Source: Parapedobacter pyrenivorans_A
GTDB taxonomy: Bacteria > Bacteroidota > Bacteroidia > Sphingobacteriales > Sphingobacteriaceae
Direction of reading: 5' to 3'
Length of the DNA: 64,000 nt
Assembly: GCF_041925275.1 (NCBI RefSeq)
Contig: NZ_JBHEUZ010000012.1
Span: 130,346-194,345, forward strand
Positions 53,547 through 63,078 of the stretch are shown here, one piece after another. The notes beneath the pieces are model-generated. The model saw nothing but the letters and a program-made list of their open reading frames with translations. It did not search any database and was not told the origin of the DNA. The first letter of the stretch is position 1; the number at the start of each line of letters is the position of its first letter. The position numbers and the translations under genes were made by a program.

Positions 53547-54020
53547 TTACTGCACCATCTTATTCGCACAGGCCGAACTCGCAAATGCCTCGGGCTTTGC
53601 CTTGAATACAAAGCCCATACTCAAAATATAGCCCATGGCATCGTGCAATGCCTGGTTTGATTTGAACATGGGATTCGTGTTGATGTCAGCATGTACTTCG
53701 AGGTCTACATGGTACCTATCCAGCAAGTCGCAGAGTGCATAAGCGATTTCAATGGAACGTTGCACTTCGGCAAGCATGCGTTCTTTGATGCTCATTTTTA
53801 AGCTGGTACGGTCTTGATGGATGTACATGAAACCACCTTTTCCTTCGCGTACGAAAACGATAACGGTAGCGAAATCGGTAATGCTACTCTTTACCTGCGA
53901 GTCGGTGCCAATGCAGACTTTGAGCTTGTTGCCCAAAGCGTATTCGCGGGCAATGGTAGTGGATACCTCGTCAAGAATGGGTTGGCGTATGGGTTCGCCA
54001 CTGAATTTTTTCCAAGTCAT
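53547..54020 (-). CDS. YkuK-like ribonuclease H-like protein
   Basis: 157 aa. Matches the DUF458/YkuK family with an RNase H-like fold: IGTDSQVKS near 37 (first acidic residue) and VHADINTN near 112. Role unknown, possibly RNA processing. It has no close operon partner. Confidence 0.8.
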   Translation of the reverse strand: MTWKKFSGEPIRQPILDEVSTTIAREYALGNKLKVCIGTDSQVKSSITDFATVIVFVREGKGGFMYIHQDRTSLKMSIKERMLAEVQRSIEIAYALCDLLDRYHVDLEVHADINTNPMFKSNQALHDAMGYILSMGFVFKAKPEAFASSACANKMVQ

Positions 54021-54173
54021 AAAATTGGGATTAATGAACGATACGGAAAAGAACGCTAATGAAAGCGAGTTAAAGGTAAAGATAAAAGACCCTTAATACC
54101 AATAACTTAGTGTGAAGTTTTTATTAACACCTGAGCGGTTTTTAACAGTGAGTCCCTCACCGGAGGCGGGTGT

Positions 54174-54793
54174 CTAGCGTTTGGATGTCCACAGTCTTAC
54201 GCCCACTGAAAGGTGGAATTGGTGGGATGCTCGATACAAATGGCGCAGCTCACGGGTTACTTGAATACGTGATAAATCCACGTAACCGTATTCAAGCGAA
54301 GAAAAAAGACTGATGCGTTGGTTGAAAAAGTAATGCATTTCCGGGCGTAGCAGGTAGATTTCACCTTCTGAGGTATATCGGTAATTTTCGCTATGGTCAC
54401 TTGCCATGCGATTGGTCAGATGAAACGTAGCCACCCCGACTTTCGGTACAAAATGCCAGTGGTCGCTGATGGGGATCAGATAAAATGCGAATATCCCCCC
54501 TTCGGTGATCCCCCCACGTTTGCTATTTCCCACGTATTGGGTGGTCTGTAAGCCTGCCCCATGGTAACGCACGGAAGCACTCAATCCGAAATTACGGTAG
54601 ATATTCACACCCAGTTCGAGCGAGATGGAAGGGCGGTGGGTGTAGCTGTGATTTAAGAAGTTGTTGCCGGCAAATACCGGATGGCCGACCGTCGGCCCCC
54701 AAAACAGGGTTTTCTCCGGTTGTGCATCATGCTGCTGACTGTATGCAAGGATAGGGAAAAGGGATATAAAAAAAGGAACCGTGCAACTTTCAT
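54174..54793 (-). CDS. Small outer-membrane protein with frameshifted signal peptide
   Basis: The mature part (about 180 aa) has barrel-like strands, with SASVRYHGAG, HFVPKVGVATFHL and a SVGVRLW end. The natural start is the ATG at 54793, which overlaps the upstream TGA as ATGA and gives MKVARFLF. A run of seven T (54768-54774 on the plus strand as A) then puts it in the wrong frame; one more T would give a normal signal peptide ending LAYSQ. The open frame alone could start at TTG 54803 but lacks a good signal start. So the gene is broken, phase-variable, or affected by a sequencing error. Confidence 0.7.
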
Positions 54794-55209
54794 GGTAGCC
54801 CAACTCGGATAGGTGCTATTTCAATAAGATAATCGCGTGCAGCTTTGATATCCACTTCTACGCAAGTTGCGCACAGCGAGCCTTCCAACGAGTCGATAAC
54901 CTGATAGTTTTCTAATATTAATGCATGTTGTCCATTTGATTTCGGGAAGATGAGCCGGAATACGCCATCCGCTCCGGTCATGCCGTTGGCCGACAACTGG
55001 CGTACTTGGCGTGTCCCACCCGGCGGCGCAAGTGAAAACTCGGCGCCCACAGCATAAAGTACCAAAGGCAGGTTGGCCACGGGCTGATTAGCGGCGTCTA
55101 CGATTTTACCCCTCACCGTGTAGAACGTATCGCCGTAAAACGCTAATTTTCGGCAACCGGCAAATAGGACCACAAAAATAACGGATAGGAGTAGGGCGGG
55201 CTGCTTCAT
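54790..55209 (-). CDS. Lipoprotein with carboxypeptidase-regulatory/transthyretin-like fold
   Basis: 139 aa from ATG at 55209; the longer frame to 55269 runs into upp. Signal with lipobox (VLFAGC). The body begins VRGKIVDAANQPVANLPLVLY, a beta-sandwich like CarboxypepD_reg or Ig-like domains. It overlaps the frameshifted gene by ATGA and follows upp by 4 nt; the three form one transcript. Confidence 0.75.
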   Translation of the reverse strand: MKQPALLLSVIFVVLFAGCRKLAFYGDTFYTVRGKIVDAANQPVANLPLVLYAVGAEFSLAPPGGTRQVRQLSANGMTGADGVFRLIFPKSNGQHALILENYQVIDSLEGSLCATCVEVDIKAARDYLIEIAPIRVGLP

Positions 55210-55213
55210 GGCG

Positions 55214-55861
55214 TTATTTTTCTTTCGCGCCATAAGCCAAATCCCCCGCATCGCCCAAGCCCGGCACAATATACGCCTTGCTGGTAAGTTCGCTGTCTAC
55301 GTCTCCCACCCACAGTTGGGCTTGGGGCAGGAAAGCCTGCACATGAGCGATGCCTTCTTCGCTGGCGATGGCAGTAACGATAATCAGCGACTTGATGTCG
55401 AAGTCATCCAGCAGTTCTTTGCAGGTAAGTACCATGGTCCTGCCTGTGGCAAGCATGGGGTCTGCCAGGATAACGATGCGGTTATTGAGATTTACGCTGC
55501 TTACATATTCTTTGCGGATTTCGAAGGCGCCGCTTTTCTTGGTTTTACGGTAAGCCCCGATGAACGTGCTATCGGCTTGGTCGAACACGTTCAGCATGCC
55601 CTGGTGCATGGCCACACCCGCCCGCAGGATGGTTGCCAATACAGGTTGTTCGGCGAGGAGCGAGGTCTCCGCGATGCCGAGTGGTGTTTCCACTTCCACA
55701 GGCTCATAAGTGAAGGTCTTGCTGATCTCGTAGGCAAATAGCTCACCCAATCGTTCCAGGTTGCGCCGGAAACGCATACGGTCTTGCTGTACCTCGCTAT
55801 TCCGCAATTCGGCGAGGAAATGGTTGGCGATGCTGTTGCGTTGGGTTAAGATAGTAAGCAT
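55214..55861 (-). CDS. upp: Uracil phosphoribosyltransferase
   Basis: 215 aa from ATG at 55861 (TTG at 55867 adds two). PRPP-binding VILADPMLATGRTM and the PGLGDAGDLAYG end are conserved UPRT features. It salvages uracil to UMP. A TAAGTTTG box ends 3 nt before the ATG, implying a near-leaderless mRNA. Confidence 0.95.
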   Translation of the reverse strand: MLTILTQRNSIANHFLAELRNSEVQQDRMRFRRNLERLGELFAYEISKTFTYEPVEVETPLGIAETSLLAEQPVLATILRAGVAMHQGMLNVFDQADSTFIGAYRKTKKSGAFEIRKEYVSSVNLNNRIVILADPMLATGRTMVLTCKELLDDFDIKSLIIVTAIASEEGIAHVQAFLPQAQLWVGDVDSELTSKAYIVPGLGDAGDLAYGAKEK

Positions 55862-55864
55862 ATT

Positions 55865-55872
55865 CAAACTTA
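55865..55872 (-). promoter_or_regulatory. -7-like box directly before upp
   Basis: TAAGTTTG on the minus strand, three nt from the ATG. No -33 TTG is evident. Confidence 0.45.
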
Positions 55873-56015
55873 GATAAAGTATTGATATTTTAATTATTTT
55901 TTTTTCGGCATCAATGAGATCGCGACGCTAAGTTTGCTTTGATAGGTAACTATAGTCGTAATGCACTTATCAGTGTTCTCCCATGCATAAACACGGTAGC
56001 GGCAGATTGGTTTTA

Positions 56016-56846
56016 CTAACCCACCGGCTTGTTCTTCAATAATACCATGGGCACATCGGCGATGTTGAGGAGCTTTTTGCTGACACTGCTGTGGAATAGC
56101 CTTTCGAAGAAGCCATAATTCCGTGATGCCATCAGGATGAGGTCGATTTGGTGCATCTTTACGTATTCAAAGATGCCATCGGCCTTATCGCGGGCTTCTC
56201 CCACCACTTCAAAAACGGGGTCTACCACACCGAGCATTCCGAGTAGTTCATCCTTGCCCTGTAGTTTATCCGGTGTTTGCCCCCGTGTGGCTGGATCTAC
56301 GTGGACAATATGGAGGGATGCCGCTAATTGGCTGGTCAACCGCACGATGCTTTCCACGGGCGTTACATGCCGTACATCCTTAAGGTCTGTGGCGTAGACC
56401 ACGTTGTCTATAGGCTTGAAATCATGATCTCGGGGTACGATAAGTAACGGTGCAGCACCTGACTTGGCTACGGCCAAGGTATTATGGCCGATTAACGTGT
56501 TTTCGATGTCTGATAGACCGGCAATGCCCATAACGATCAGGGATACCGCGTATTGGTCTACGATGGCCCCCACGCCCGCTTCGACCGTTTTGTCATCTGT
56601 AAAAAATATAAAGCCATCGGTCGACAAGCCAGGTGGCACGCGTAGCTTCGCGGCCATTTTTTCCAGGTGGCGGAGGGTAGATGACTCATACCCGGCTTGG
56701 TCGTCAAAACCTTGCGGGGGCCGATGGGCATACGAGTGATAGAAGATGACGTTCCTTGCACGGAGATGGCCGGCCATGTCGACCGCGTATTGCGCCGCGG
56801 TGTACGACACATCGGAGAAGTCGACGGGGATGAGAAACGTCTTCAC
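56016..56846 (-). CDS. Universal stress protein (UspA), tandem domains
   Basis: 276 aa made of two UspA domains (about 1-145 and 150-275). First domain: FLIPVDFSDVSYTAAQYAVDMAG; ATP-binding-like GIAGLSDIENTLIGHNT. Second: NVVYATDLKDV and MASRNYGFFERLFHSSVSKKLL. It lies 11 nt after the DUF4197 gene, so they are probably co-transcribed. Confidence 0.92.
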   Translation of the reverse strand: MKTFLIPVDFSDVSYTAAQYAVDMAGHLRARNVIFYHSYAHRPPQGFDDQAGYESSTLRHLEKMAAKLRVPPGLSTDGFIFFTDDKTVEAGVGAIVDQYAVSLIVMGIAGLSDIENTLIGHNTLAVAKSGAAPLLIVPRDHDFKPIDNVVYATDLKDVRHVTPVESIVRLTSQLAASLHIVHVDPATRGQTPDKLQGKDELLGMLGVVDPVFEVVGEARDKADGIFEYVKMHQIDLILMASRNYGFFERLFHSSVSKKLLNIADVPMVLLKNKPVG

Positions 56847-56857
56847 GGTGCGATCGA

Positions 56858-57619
56858 TTAGTTTTTTTGTTTATCGGCGTAGCCAAATACCTTCTGTAGC
56901 AAGGGCGTGGTACGGGTACCACCCAAATTGTCACGTATCTTGGACTCTTCCTGTGCCACCTGGTGGAACAGCCCATCGATCGCTTTTCCGGTAACGTATT
57001 TCGTTAAATCGGTTTCTATTTTTTCATTAACAAGCGGGAGCTGGTTGTACTGCGACACCGCCGCCGCCCAATATTGTGCTACATTATGCTTGCCGAGCGC
57101 TCCCTCCACAATGGGGCTGAACCGTTTGGCCAGCTCATCGGTGGTGGTACGTTTGAAAAATTGGGTGGCGGCATCTTGCTGACCACTCAGTAGAATGTTG
57201 GTGGCATCGCGTATGGTCAATTTGGAAAGTGCAGACACGAAAACCGGTGCAGCCTCTTCCACGGCACCCTCTGCCGCCCGGTTGAGACTTTTGATAAGGT
57301 TGTCGCAGAGTGAACCTAGCCCGACTGTGCGGAGTGCGTTTTCTATTTTCTGGGCTTCGGGCGGCATGAGTATCTTCACGGCAACGTTGCCCAAGAATCC
57401 ATCGGTAACTGACAATGACTTGATGCTCCGGTCCAAGCCTTGGCTTAACGCTTGCTTGATGCCGGAGGCGGCCTCACTCGAACTCACCGACGTTGGCGAG
57501 CTGCTGCTTGACGTTGCCGACCCGGAGGGGCTGCTGCCCGTGGGCAATTGGCTCAGTGTATCACACTGCGTGAACAGCAGTAAACAGGATGCAAGCGAAA
57601 GTGTTTTTAAGCCATTCAT
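56858..57619 (-). CDS. DUF4197 domain-containing lipoprotein
   Basis: 253 aa. Signal with lipobox-like LLLFTQC, Ser-rich spacer, then the DUF4197 helical domain (GIKQALSQGLDRSIKSLSV, FLGNVAVKILMPPEAQKIENALR). The family is common in Bacteroidota; function unknown. Confidence 0.88.
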   Translation of the reverse strand: MNGLKTLSLASCLLLFTQCDTLSQLPTGSSPSGSATSSSSSPTSVSSSEAASGIKQALSQGLDRSIKSLSVTDGFLGNVAVKILMPPEAQKIENALRTVGLGSLCDNLIKSLNRAAEGAVEEAAPVFVSALSKLTIRDATNILLSGQQDAATQFFKRTTTDELAKRFSPIVEGALGKHNVAQYWAAAVSQYNQLPLVNEKIETDLTKYVTGKAIDGLFHQVAQEESKIRDNLGGTRTTPLLQKVFGYADKQKN

Positions 57620-57645
57620 GGAATGATATTTTTGATGTTGGGAAT

Positions 57646-59220
57646 TTAATCCTTTTCGTAACGCACCGTTGCCATTACCGGAAAATGGTCGGACGGGGTT
57701 TTCCCCCCGTAACTGTCTGTAAGAATACCATACCTGATAACGCGAAACGGCTTGGACAGGAAGATATGGTCAATACGGCTATCACCCCCTCTCTTCACAT
57801 TGAAGCCGTTAAACGTTGTGCTGGGCGCATATCGCAATTCTGCTAGCTCATATGCATCGGTTACTTCACCACCCTCGTTGAGTACACGGTAGCTTTCGTT
57901 GTGTTGGTCCACATTGAAATCACCCATAATGATCATCGGAATGCCGGCACCCAATGCATGTGCTTTCTCGACGATCAGTTTGGCGCTTTCCTTGCGTGCC
58001 TCCACCCCGATATGGTCAAAGTGTGCATTGAACAAGAAAAATTCAAAACCTGTCTGTTTATCTTTGAACAATCCCCAGGTACAGATCCGTGGCAATACGG
58101 CATCCCATCCTTTATTGGGTATTTCTGTGTTTTCGGCGAGCCAGAAGTTGCCTTGCTTCACTGCTTCGAATCGGTCGGACCGGAAAAAAATGGCCGCATG
58201 TTCCCCCCCTTCTTTACCGTCGTCCCGGCCGACGCCGATGTATTGGTATCCCGGCAGCAGGGTAGAGAGTCCCTCGAGTTGATGTTTGAGGCCTTCTTGC
58301 GTACCGAAGATGTCGAATCCGTGGAACTTGATCAGCTGTGCCAGGTGGGGTGACCGATCTTTCCAGAGGTTACCCGTATCGCTGGCGGCATCGTACCTGA
58401 TATTATAGGTGGCTACGTTGAACTGCCGGGCGACATTTTCCTTCTTTGCTCGTTTAATAACATCAAACAACAGCGCTGGCTCATCCGTGGTGATGAACTC
58501 CACACGTTGGCTCAACAGATTGCGCATTTCGTCTTCGGTATTGACTGTCCAAGCGTTGATAGCGAGCCCTAGGCCATGCGCTTCTTTAATCCACGTAGGG
58601 TTTTTCTTGAATACGCTGAAGTGGTAATCCAAGCCCGCAAAACCATCTTGCTTGGCTTGCGCCGGCGCGACGTCACCGTTGAGGTAATAGACCTTAGCCT
58701 TCGGATCAAGCTCTATGATGCGCTTGCAGGCATCATAGTCAAACGCAATATATTCCACATATTTCTCAGCACCCAAGCGTTTGACAAGTTCGACCGATAG
58801 GTCGGCCGAATGAAGGGTACGTTCCTTGCCCAGCTTGGAAGTTTTCAGTTCGAAAATGAGCTTCGTTTCTTTGTGCTTCATCCCTTCGCGTAGGTAGGCT
58901 TCAGCCGTTGGAATAGCTTCGCCGTTGGGATGTTTTTTGGCCAACAATTCCGCGTAGGTAGCCGTACCGATATCGATGCCGTAAAAATCGTTGTCGTGGT
59001 TGACCACCAGTACATCATCTTTGGTGAGGTGTACATCAAACTCAGTGCCCGCGCATTTCAATTTGATAGCACCCTGTAAAGAGGCGATGGAGTTTTGTGG
59101 AACGCCTTCCACTTTCCAAGCACCGCGATGGGCAATGACCTGGCTTACGGATTGGGCAGAAGATAGGAGCCACATGGTACAAGCGATTAACGTGAAGAAA
59201 ATACGGATAACGGGTTTCAT
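57646..59220 (-). CDS. Fused glycerophosphodiester phosphodiesterase and endonuclease/exonuclease/phosphatase
   Basis: 524 aa with a signal peptide (about 1-23). The N-terminal half (about 25-265) is a GDPD: IAHRGAW, GTEFDVHLTKD and VNHD give the HR, ExD and H catalytic set. The C-terminal half (about 270-524) is an EEP domain: VATYNIRYD, TQEGLKHQL, NAHFDH, GDFNVDQ and PSDHFPV all present. Both centres look intact. It is exported, so it may degrade phospholipid head groups or nucleic acids outside the cytoplasm. Confidence 0.9.
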   Translation of the reverse strand: MKPVIRIFFTLIACTMWLLSSAQSVSQVIAHRGAWKVEGVPQNSIASLQGAIKLKCAGTEFDVHLTKDDVLVVNHDNDFYGIDIGTATYAELLAKKHPNGEAIPTAEAYLREGMKHKETKLIFELKTSKLGKERTLHSADLSVELVKRLGAEKYVEYIAFDYDACKRIIELDPKAKVYYLNGDVAPAQAKQDGFAGLDYHFSVFKKNPTWIKEAHGLGLAINAWTVNTEDEMRNLLSQRVEFITTDEPALLFDVIKRAKKENVARQFNVATYNIRYDAASDTGNLWKDRSPHLAQLIKFHGFDIFGTQEGLKHQLEGLSTLLPGYQYIGVGRDDGKEGGEHAAIFFRSDRFEAVKQGNFWLAENTEIPNKGWDAVLPRICTWGLFKDKQTGFEFFLFNAHFDHIGVEARKESAKLIVEKAHALGAGIPMIIMGDFNVDQHNESYRVLNEGGEVTDAYELAELRYAPSTTFNGFNVKRGGDSRIDHIFLSKPFRVIRYGILTDSYGGKTPSDHFPVMATVRYEKD

Positions 59221-59359
59221 GTTTTGTTTTTATGAAATAAGCTACGTACTAATCAACTTGACTAGCCGCGTTAAAGGTAAACATTTTATTAAAGGGTTGA
59301 AATTGGGTGGGTGATAATTTAGAAATCTATTGTAACTTTATCAGCAATTAAGCATCCTA

Positions 59360-59683
59360 ATGGAAATGTACGGCAGGTACTCGTTTTCAAAGTGGCCCAT
59401 CGAGTGGATGTGTTGGATATCAGCGCTGTTCTTGCTTTATTTTTCCAACCCGCATGTGCATCATCTGTCGCTGTGCCCGTTGGATAATTTAGGGATCACG
59501 TGGTGCCCTGGTTGTGGGTTGGGAAGGTCCATCGCACTCCTCATGCACGGAGAATTACAGGAGTCGATACGGATGCATTGGTTGGGAATCCCCGCTTTTT
59601 TGGTCATCGTACATCGGATTTATAGCTTATCAAAAAGAACATACAATAACTGGATTAAAACTTACCATTATGAGCAACCGTAA
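59360..59683 (+). CDS. DUF2752 membrane protein
   Basis: 107 aa with two or three membrane helices. The signature CPLDNLGITWCPGCGLGRS is typical of DUF2752. It overlaps the TM2 gene by 14 nt. Function unknown. Confidence 0.85.
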   Translation: MEMYGRYSFSKWPIEWMCWISALFLLYFSNPHVHHLSLCPLDNLGITWCPGCGLGRSIALLMHGELQESIRMHWLGIPAFLVIVHRIYSLSKRTYNNWIKTYHYEQP

Positions 59684-60032
59684 TATACTGATGACCATCA
59701 GGGGTATTTCCCCTGAAGAGCTGATGTACTTGGAGCACACCACCAAAACGTTTACTGAAGAGCAAACAAAGCACTTTGTGTTCATCTATGATAGTAAAAG
59801 GAAAAATGCCCAGGACATCCTGTTGTTTACGCTGCTGGGTTTCCTTGGCTTTGCCGGCATCCAACGGTTTGTGATGAATCAGGTAGCTATGGGAATCATC
59901 TATTTCCTCACGATCGGTTTTTGCTGGATAGGCACCATCGTGGACCTCATTAACCACAAGAGCATGACCGACGAATATAATCAACGTGTGGCCCGGGATG
60001 CCGCGATGATGGTGATGGGTGGATATGTATAA
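59670..60032 (+). CDS. TM2-domain membrane protein
   Basis: 120 aa from ATG at 59670. The C-terminal TM2 pair of helices (FLGFAGIQRFVMNQ, then IGFCWIGTIVDLI) is clear; the DxF-like turn found in the family is changed. It forms an operon with DUF2752. Confidence 0.85.
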   Translation: MSNRNILMTIRGISPEELMYLEHTTKTFTEEQTKHFVFIYDSKRKNAQDILLFTLLGFLGFAGIQRFVMNQVAMGIIYFLTIGFCWIGTIVDLINHKSMTDEYNQRVARDAAMMVMGGYV

Positions 60033-60035
60033 CTT

Positions 60036-60686
60036 TTAAGGGGTAGCCGCTCCCCATTCCCGGTAAAACTGCGCAAGGTATTGTTCCATGAATTGATGCC
60101 GCTCTTCGGCTACCCGTTTTGCGGTGGCTGTATTCATTTTGGCTTTCAGGAGCAGTAGCTTTTCATAAAAATGGTTGATGGTAGGAGCCGTACTGTTTTT
60201 GTAAGCCTCTTTATCTTGGTTGGACGTAGGCAAGACGCTCGGGTTGTATAGTTCCCTGTTTTTAAATCCGCCGTAATGGAAAGCACGTGCAATGCCAATT
60301 GCGCCGATGGCATCCAATCGATCGGCATCCTGCACGATTTCGAGTTCCTTGGAATGGAAAGATACCTGGCCTAAGCTGGCTTTGTACGACATGTTTTTGA
60401 TAATATCCTCCACGTGGTTTACCACACAGGCATCCACGCCGATGCTATTGAGGAACTCACCCGCTATCCGTGGGCCGATGGTTTCATCGCCGTCGTGGAA
60501 CTTACTGTCGGCAATGTCATGTAATAATGCGGCCAGTTCACAGACCAATCGGTCAGCTTGTTCATGCTGCAACAGCAACTTTACTTGGTTCCATACCCGT
60601 AGGATATGCCACCAATCGTGGCCTGCTTCCGCCTGGGCGAGCTGCTTACGTACAAATTGTGCCGTTTGGTCGATGTACGCCTGCAT
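60036..60686 (-). CDS. HD-domain phosphohydrolase
   Basis: 216 aa. HD motifs: HDWWHILRVWNQ, LLHDIADSKFHDGD and DADRLDAIGAIGIARAF. It resembles YedJ-type metal-dependent phosphohydrolases. It overlaps the upstream methylase gene by one base. Confidence 0.9.
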   Translation of the reverse strand: MQAYIDQTAQFVRKQLAQAEAGHDWWHILRVWNQVKLLLQHEQADRLVCELAALLHDIADSKFHDGDETIGPRIAGEFLNSIGVDACVVNHVEDIIKNMSYKASLGQVSFHSKELEIVQDADRLDAIGAIGIARAFHYGGFKNRELYNPSVLPTSNQDKEAYKNSTAPTINHFYEKLLLLKAKMNTATAKRVAEERHQFMEQYLAQFYREWGAATP

Positions 60687-61864
60687 CAGTCCGTGTGTTC
60701 CTCCCGCGGTCGGCGGGTACCTTCATAAATTTCGTATTCGAGCAGGCGACAATCAAGTTTGCCGTTGTAAAACTCGACCCTACGCGAGGTGTGTAAGCCA
60801 ATCTTTTTGGCCAGGTCCGGGTTTCCGGTAAACACATATCCGCGTTTACCACCGCATCGTTGTTTCAGGAAGTCGCCGATACGGCTGTAGGTGGCTTCGA
60901 GTTTGGTGTGCACACCCATCCGCTCCCCATATTCCGGATTGAATACCACTACTCCCGGTCCGTCGGGAAGCGGTGTTTCGGCAAAATCACACACGTGGAA
61001 GTCGATCAACTGGTCCACCCCTGCCGTTTTGGCGTTTGCCCGCGCAATGTCAACAGCCTCCCTGGATAGATCTGAAGCGATGATGGTTGCCGTAGGCTTC
61101 TTGTTTACCTGGTCTTTCAGCCGCCGCCTTTCGGCAAAGAACACCTGTTCGTCATAGCCAAGGATGTGCATAAAGGCATAGTTCATCCGGAACAGGCCGG
61201 GCTTGCGATTGGTGGCGATGAGTGCCGCCTCAATGGCGAGCGTGCCCGATCCGCACATAGGGTTCACGAAAGCTGACTGGCCCTCCCATGCCGTAGCGTA
61301 AATCACGCCGGCAGCCAGTGCTTCCAGCATCGGCGCTTTGCCCGGGTGCTTGCGGTAGCTATGTTTTGCCAGTGTTTCTCCCGATGTGTCGAGAAAGATT
61401 TCCGCCTCGTCATCCTGCCAATAAAGATGCACCACGGTTTTATGCTGGTCGGGACCGCTATCCGGGCGAAGGCCCTTTTTGGCTTTAATACGGTCGGCAA
61501 TCGCATCCTTTACTTTCAAGTTGGCAAATAGGGGCGTGGTAATGGTGGGGTTGTTTACGTTGGATGTAACGGAAACATACCCGTCAAATGCAATCAGTTC
61601 CTCCCACGCGATGCTCGATAATGCTTTGTAAAGGTCGTCGGGATTGCGTGCAGGAAAGGCTGCTAACGAATAGAGCACCTGGCTGGCACAATGCAGATTC
61701 AGGTTTAGCCGTATGCAATCATTGACCGTAGCGAAGAGCTCTGCACCGGTGGCAAAACCACGTTTGATGTCGAAGCCTAGCTGCCGCACTTCCGCCTGTA
61801 GGTAGGGCGACAATCTTCTGTTGCAGGTAATGATGACTTTCCGCGGGGTGTTGAAAACTTCCAT
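60686..61864 (-). CDS. THUMP-domain class I rRNA methyltransferase (RlmL N-terminal-like)
   Basis: 392 aa. N-terminal ferredoxin-like/THUMP domain (about 1-165), then a Rossmann-fold methylase with NPMCGSGTLAIEAALIA and the catalytic NPPY-type motif as FNPEYGERMG. The Pro-to-Glu change in that motif is common in this group. It likely methylates 23S rRNA guanine N2. Confidence 0.9.
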   Translation of the reverse strand: MEVFNTPRKVIITCNRRLSPYLQAEVRQLGFDIKRGFATGAELFATVNDCIRLNLNLHCASQVLYSLAAFPARNPDDLYKALSSIAWEELIAFDGYVSVTSNVNNPTITTPLFANLKVKDAIADRIKAKKGLRPDSGPDQHKTVVHLYWQDDEAEIFLDTSGETLAKHSYRKHPGKAPMLEALAAGVIYATAWEGQSAFVNPMCGSGTLAIEAALIATNRKPGLFRMNYAFMHILGYDEQVFFAERRRLKDQVNKKPTATIIASDLSREAVDIARANAKTAGVDQLIDFHVCDFAETPLPDGPGVVVFNPEYGERMGVHTKLEATYSRIGDFLKQRCGGKRGYVFTGNPDLAKKIGLHTSRRVEFYNGKLDCRLLEYEIYEGTRRPREEHTD

Positions 61865-62008
61865 AAGATTTTGGCAAAGGTAGGTATTATCATAAGCAAA
61901 AAATACCTAATTTTACCATTTCATTAATCATAGGTAATTGTAGTAGCCGGAACGGCAGAGCTTGGCGGGTATACATGCTTGGTTAGGTTTTGGTAAAAAG
62001 AAAAAGTG

Positions 62009-62395
62009 ATGGAAATACGAGGAAAAGTACACGAAATTGGCGATGTGCAGCAAGTTACAGACTCATTCAAGAAGCGGGATTTAATCGTGCAATATGCGGA
62101 AAATCCGCAATTTGTCGAGTATATCCGTTTTGAAGCCACCCAAGACCGGACGACGTTGTTCGACAGCCTGAATGTGGGTGATGAGGTGGAGGTGTCGTTC
62201 AATCTACGTGGGCGCCCGTGGACGAATAAGGATGGTGTAACGAGTTACTTTAATTCATTGGTGGCGTGGCGGGTGGCCAAAGTGACTGCCGAGCCGGTAG
62301 CGACTGGACAAGCCGGAGCAGCACACCAGGTGGCTACGCCCCCCACGGTTGATATTTCTGCCGATGATGGGAAAGACGACGATTTGCCATTTTAA
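62009..62395 (+). CDS. DUF3127 domain-containing protein
   Basis: 128 aa from ATG at 62009. OB-fold-like core: GKVHEIGDVQQVTDSFKKRDLIVQY and NLRGRPWTNKDG; the end is acidic (ADDGKDDDLPF), like the tail of SSB. It is a probable ssDNA-binding relative of SSB. Confidence 0.88.
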   Translation: MEIRGKVHEIGDVQQVTDSFKKRDLIVQYAENPQFVEYIRFEATQDRTTLFDSLNVGDEVEVSFNLRGRPWTNKDGVTSYFNSLVAWRVAKVTAEPVATGQAGAAHQVATPPTVDISADDGKDDDLPF

Positions 62396-62424
62396 TCGAA
62401 TATAGTTTAAGTTGATTGTAAATC

Positions 62425-62460
62425 AAAAGGTGTCCCGCCATCGGCGGGACGCCTTTTTTT
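62425..62460. terminator. Bidirectional intrinsic terminator
   Basis: AAAAGGTGTCCCGCC/GGCGGGACGCCTTTTTTT, between the convergent DUF3127 and outer-membrane genes. Both flanks have A/T runs. Confidence 0.9.
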
Positions 62461-62506
62461 GTGTACGTTTTGTATGTCTGATGTATGGATGTGCAGCCAT
62501 TTGCGA

Positions 62507-63070
62507 TCAGAATTTAAACGTCACGCCTACCGCCAAAACCGAAACACCATACCCCAATTCGGCGTAGGCACCTATATTATCCGTAAAGAACCATCGTCCT
62601 CCCAGGAAGCCGGAAAGGCCAATGCCGCTGCCGTAATTGTTGCTTAAATCGGCGCCACCCCCTTCCGTTTTATATTTAACGATGTTGTACGCCAGCATGG
62701 CACCGCCATATACATCCAGGTTCGGCAGGTCCGTGAATCCGTTATAATGGTAAGCGCCACGTGCGCCGACAACGATGTAATTCCATTTCGCAGTGTATCC
62801 GGCGTCCGTGTATTTGTAGCCGGTATTCCCGAGGTAGCCACCCAGGCTGATGACACCCGGCCCGCCGATGTCCCAAAGACCATGGTCGACAGAAACACTG
62901 ATGGCTGGCCGAGCCTTACCGAGCCCACCCAAGGCGGTCCCCAGTCCGATGCCGGCATTGGCCGCTGTTGTTCCTTTTTGAAAGGGCTGTGCGTTTACCG
63001 CCGAGGCTATCGCCATGGACAGGAAAATGAAAATGGTTTTTTTCACGATTTTTTGAATGATTGATTTCAT
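62507..63070 (-). CDS. Small outer-membrane protein
   Basis: 187 aa with signal peptide (ending AVNAQ). Glycine- and aromatic-rich strands and a terminal VTFKF indicate a small beta-barrel. It shares orientation with the following lipoprotein gene and starts 8 nt after its stop. Confidence 0.8.
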   Translation of the reverse strand: MKSIIQKIVKKTIFIFLSMAIASAVNAQPFQKGTTAANAGIGLGTALGGLGKARPAISVSVDHGLWDIGGPGVISLGGYLGNTGYKYTDAGYTAKWNYIVVGARGAYHYNGFTDLPNLDVYGGAMLAYNIVKYKTEGGGADLSNNYGSGIGLSGFLGGRWFFTDNIGAYAELGYGVSVLAVGVTFKF

Positions 63071-63078
63071 GAGTGATA

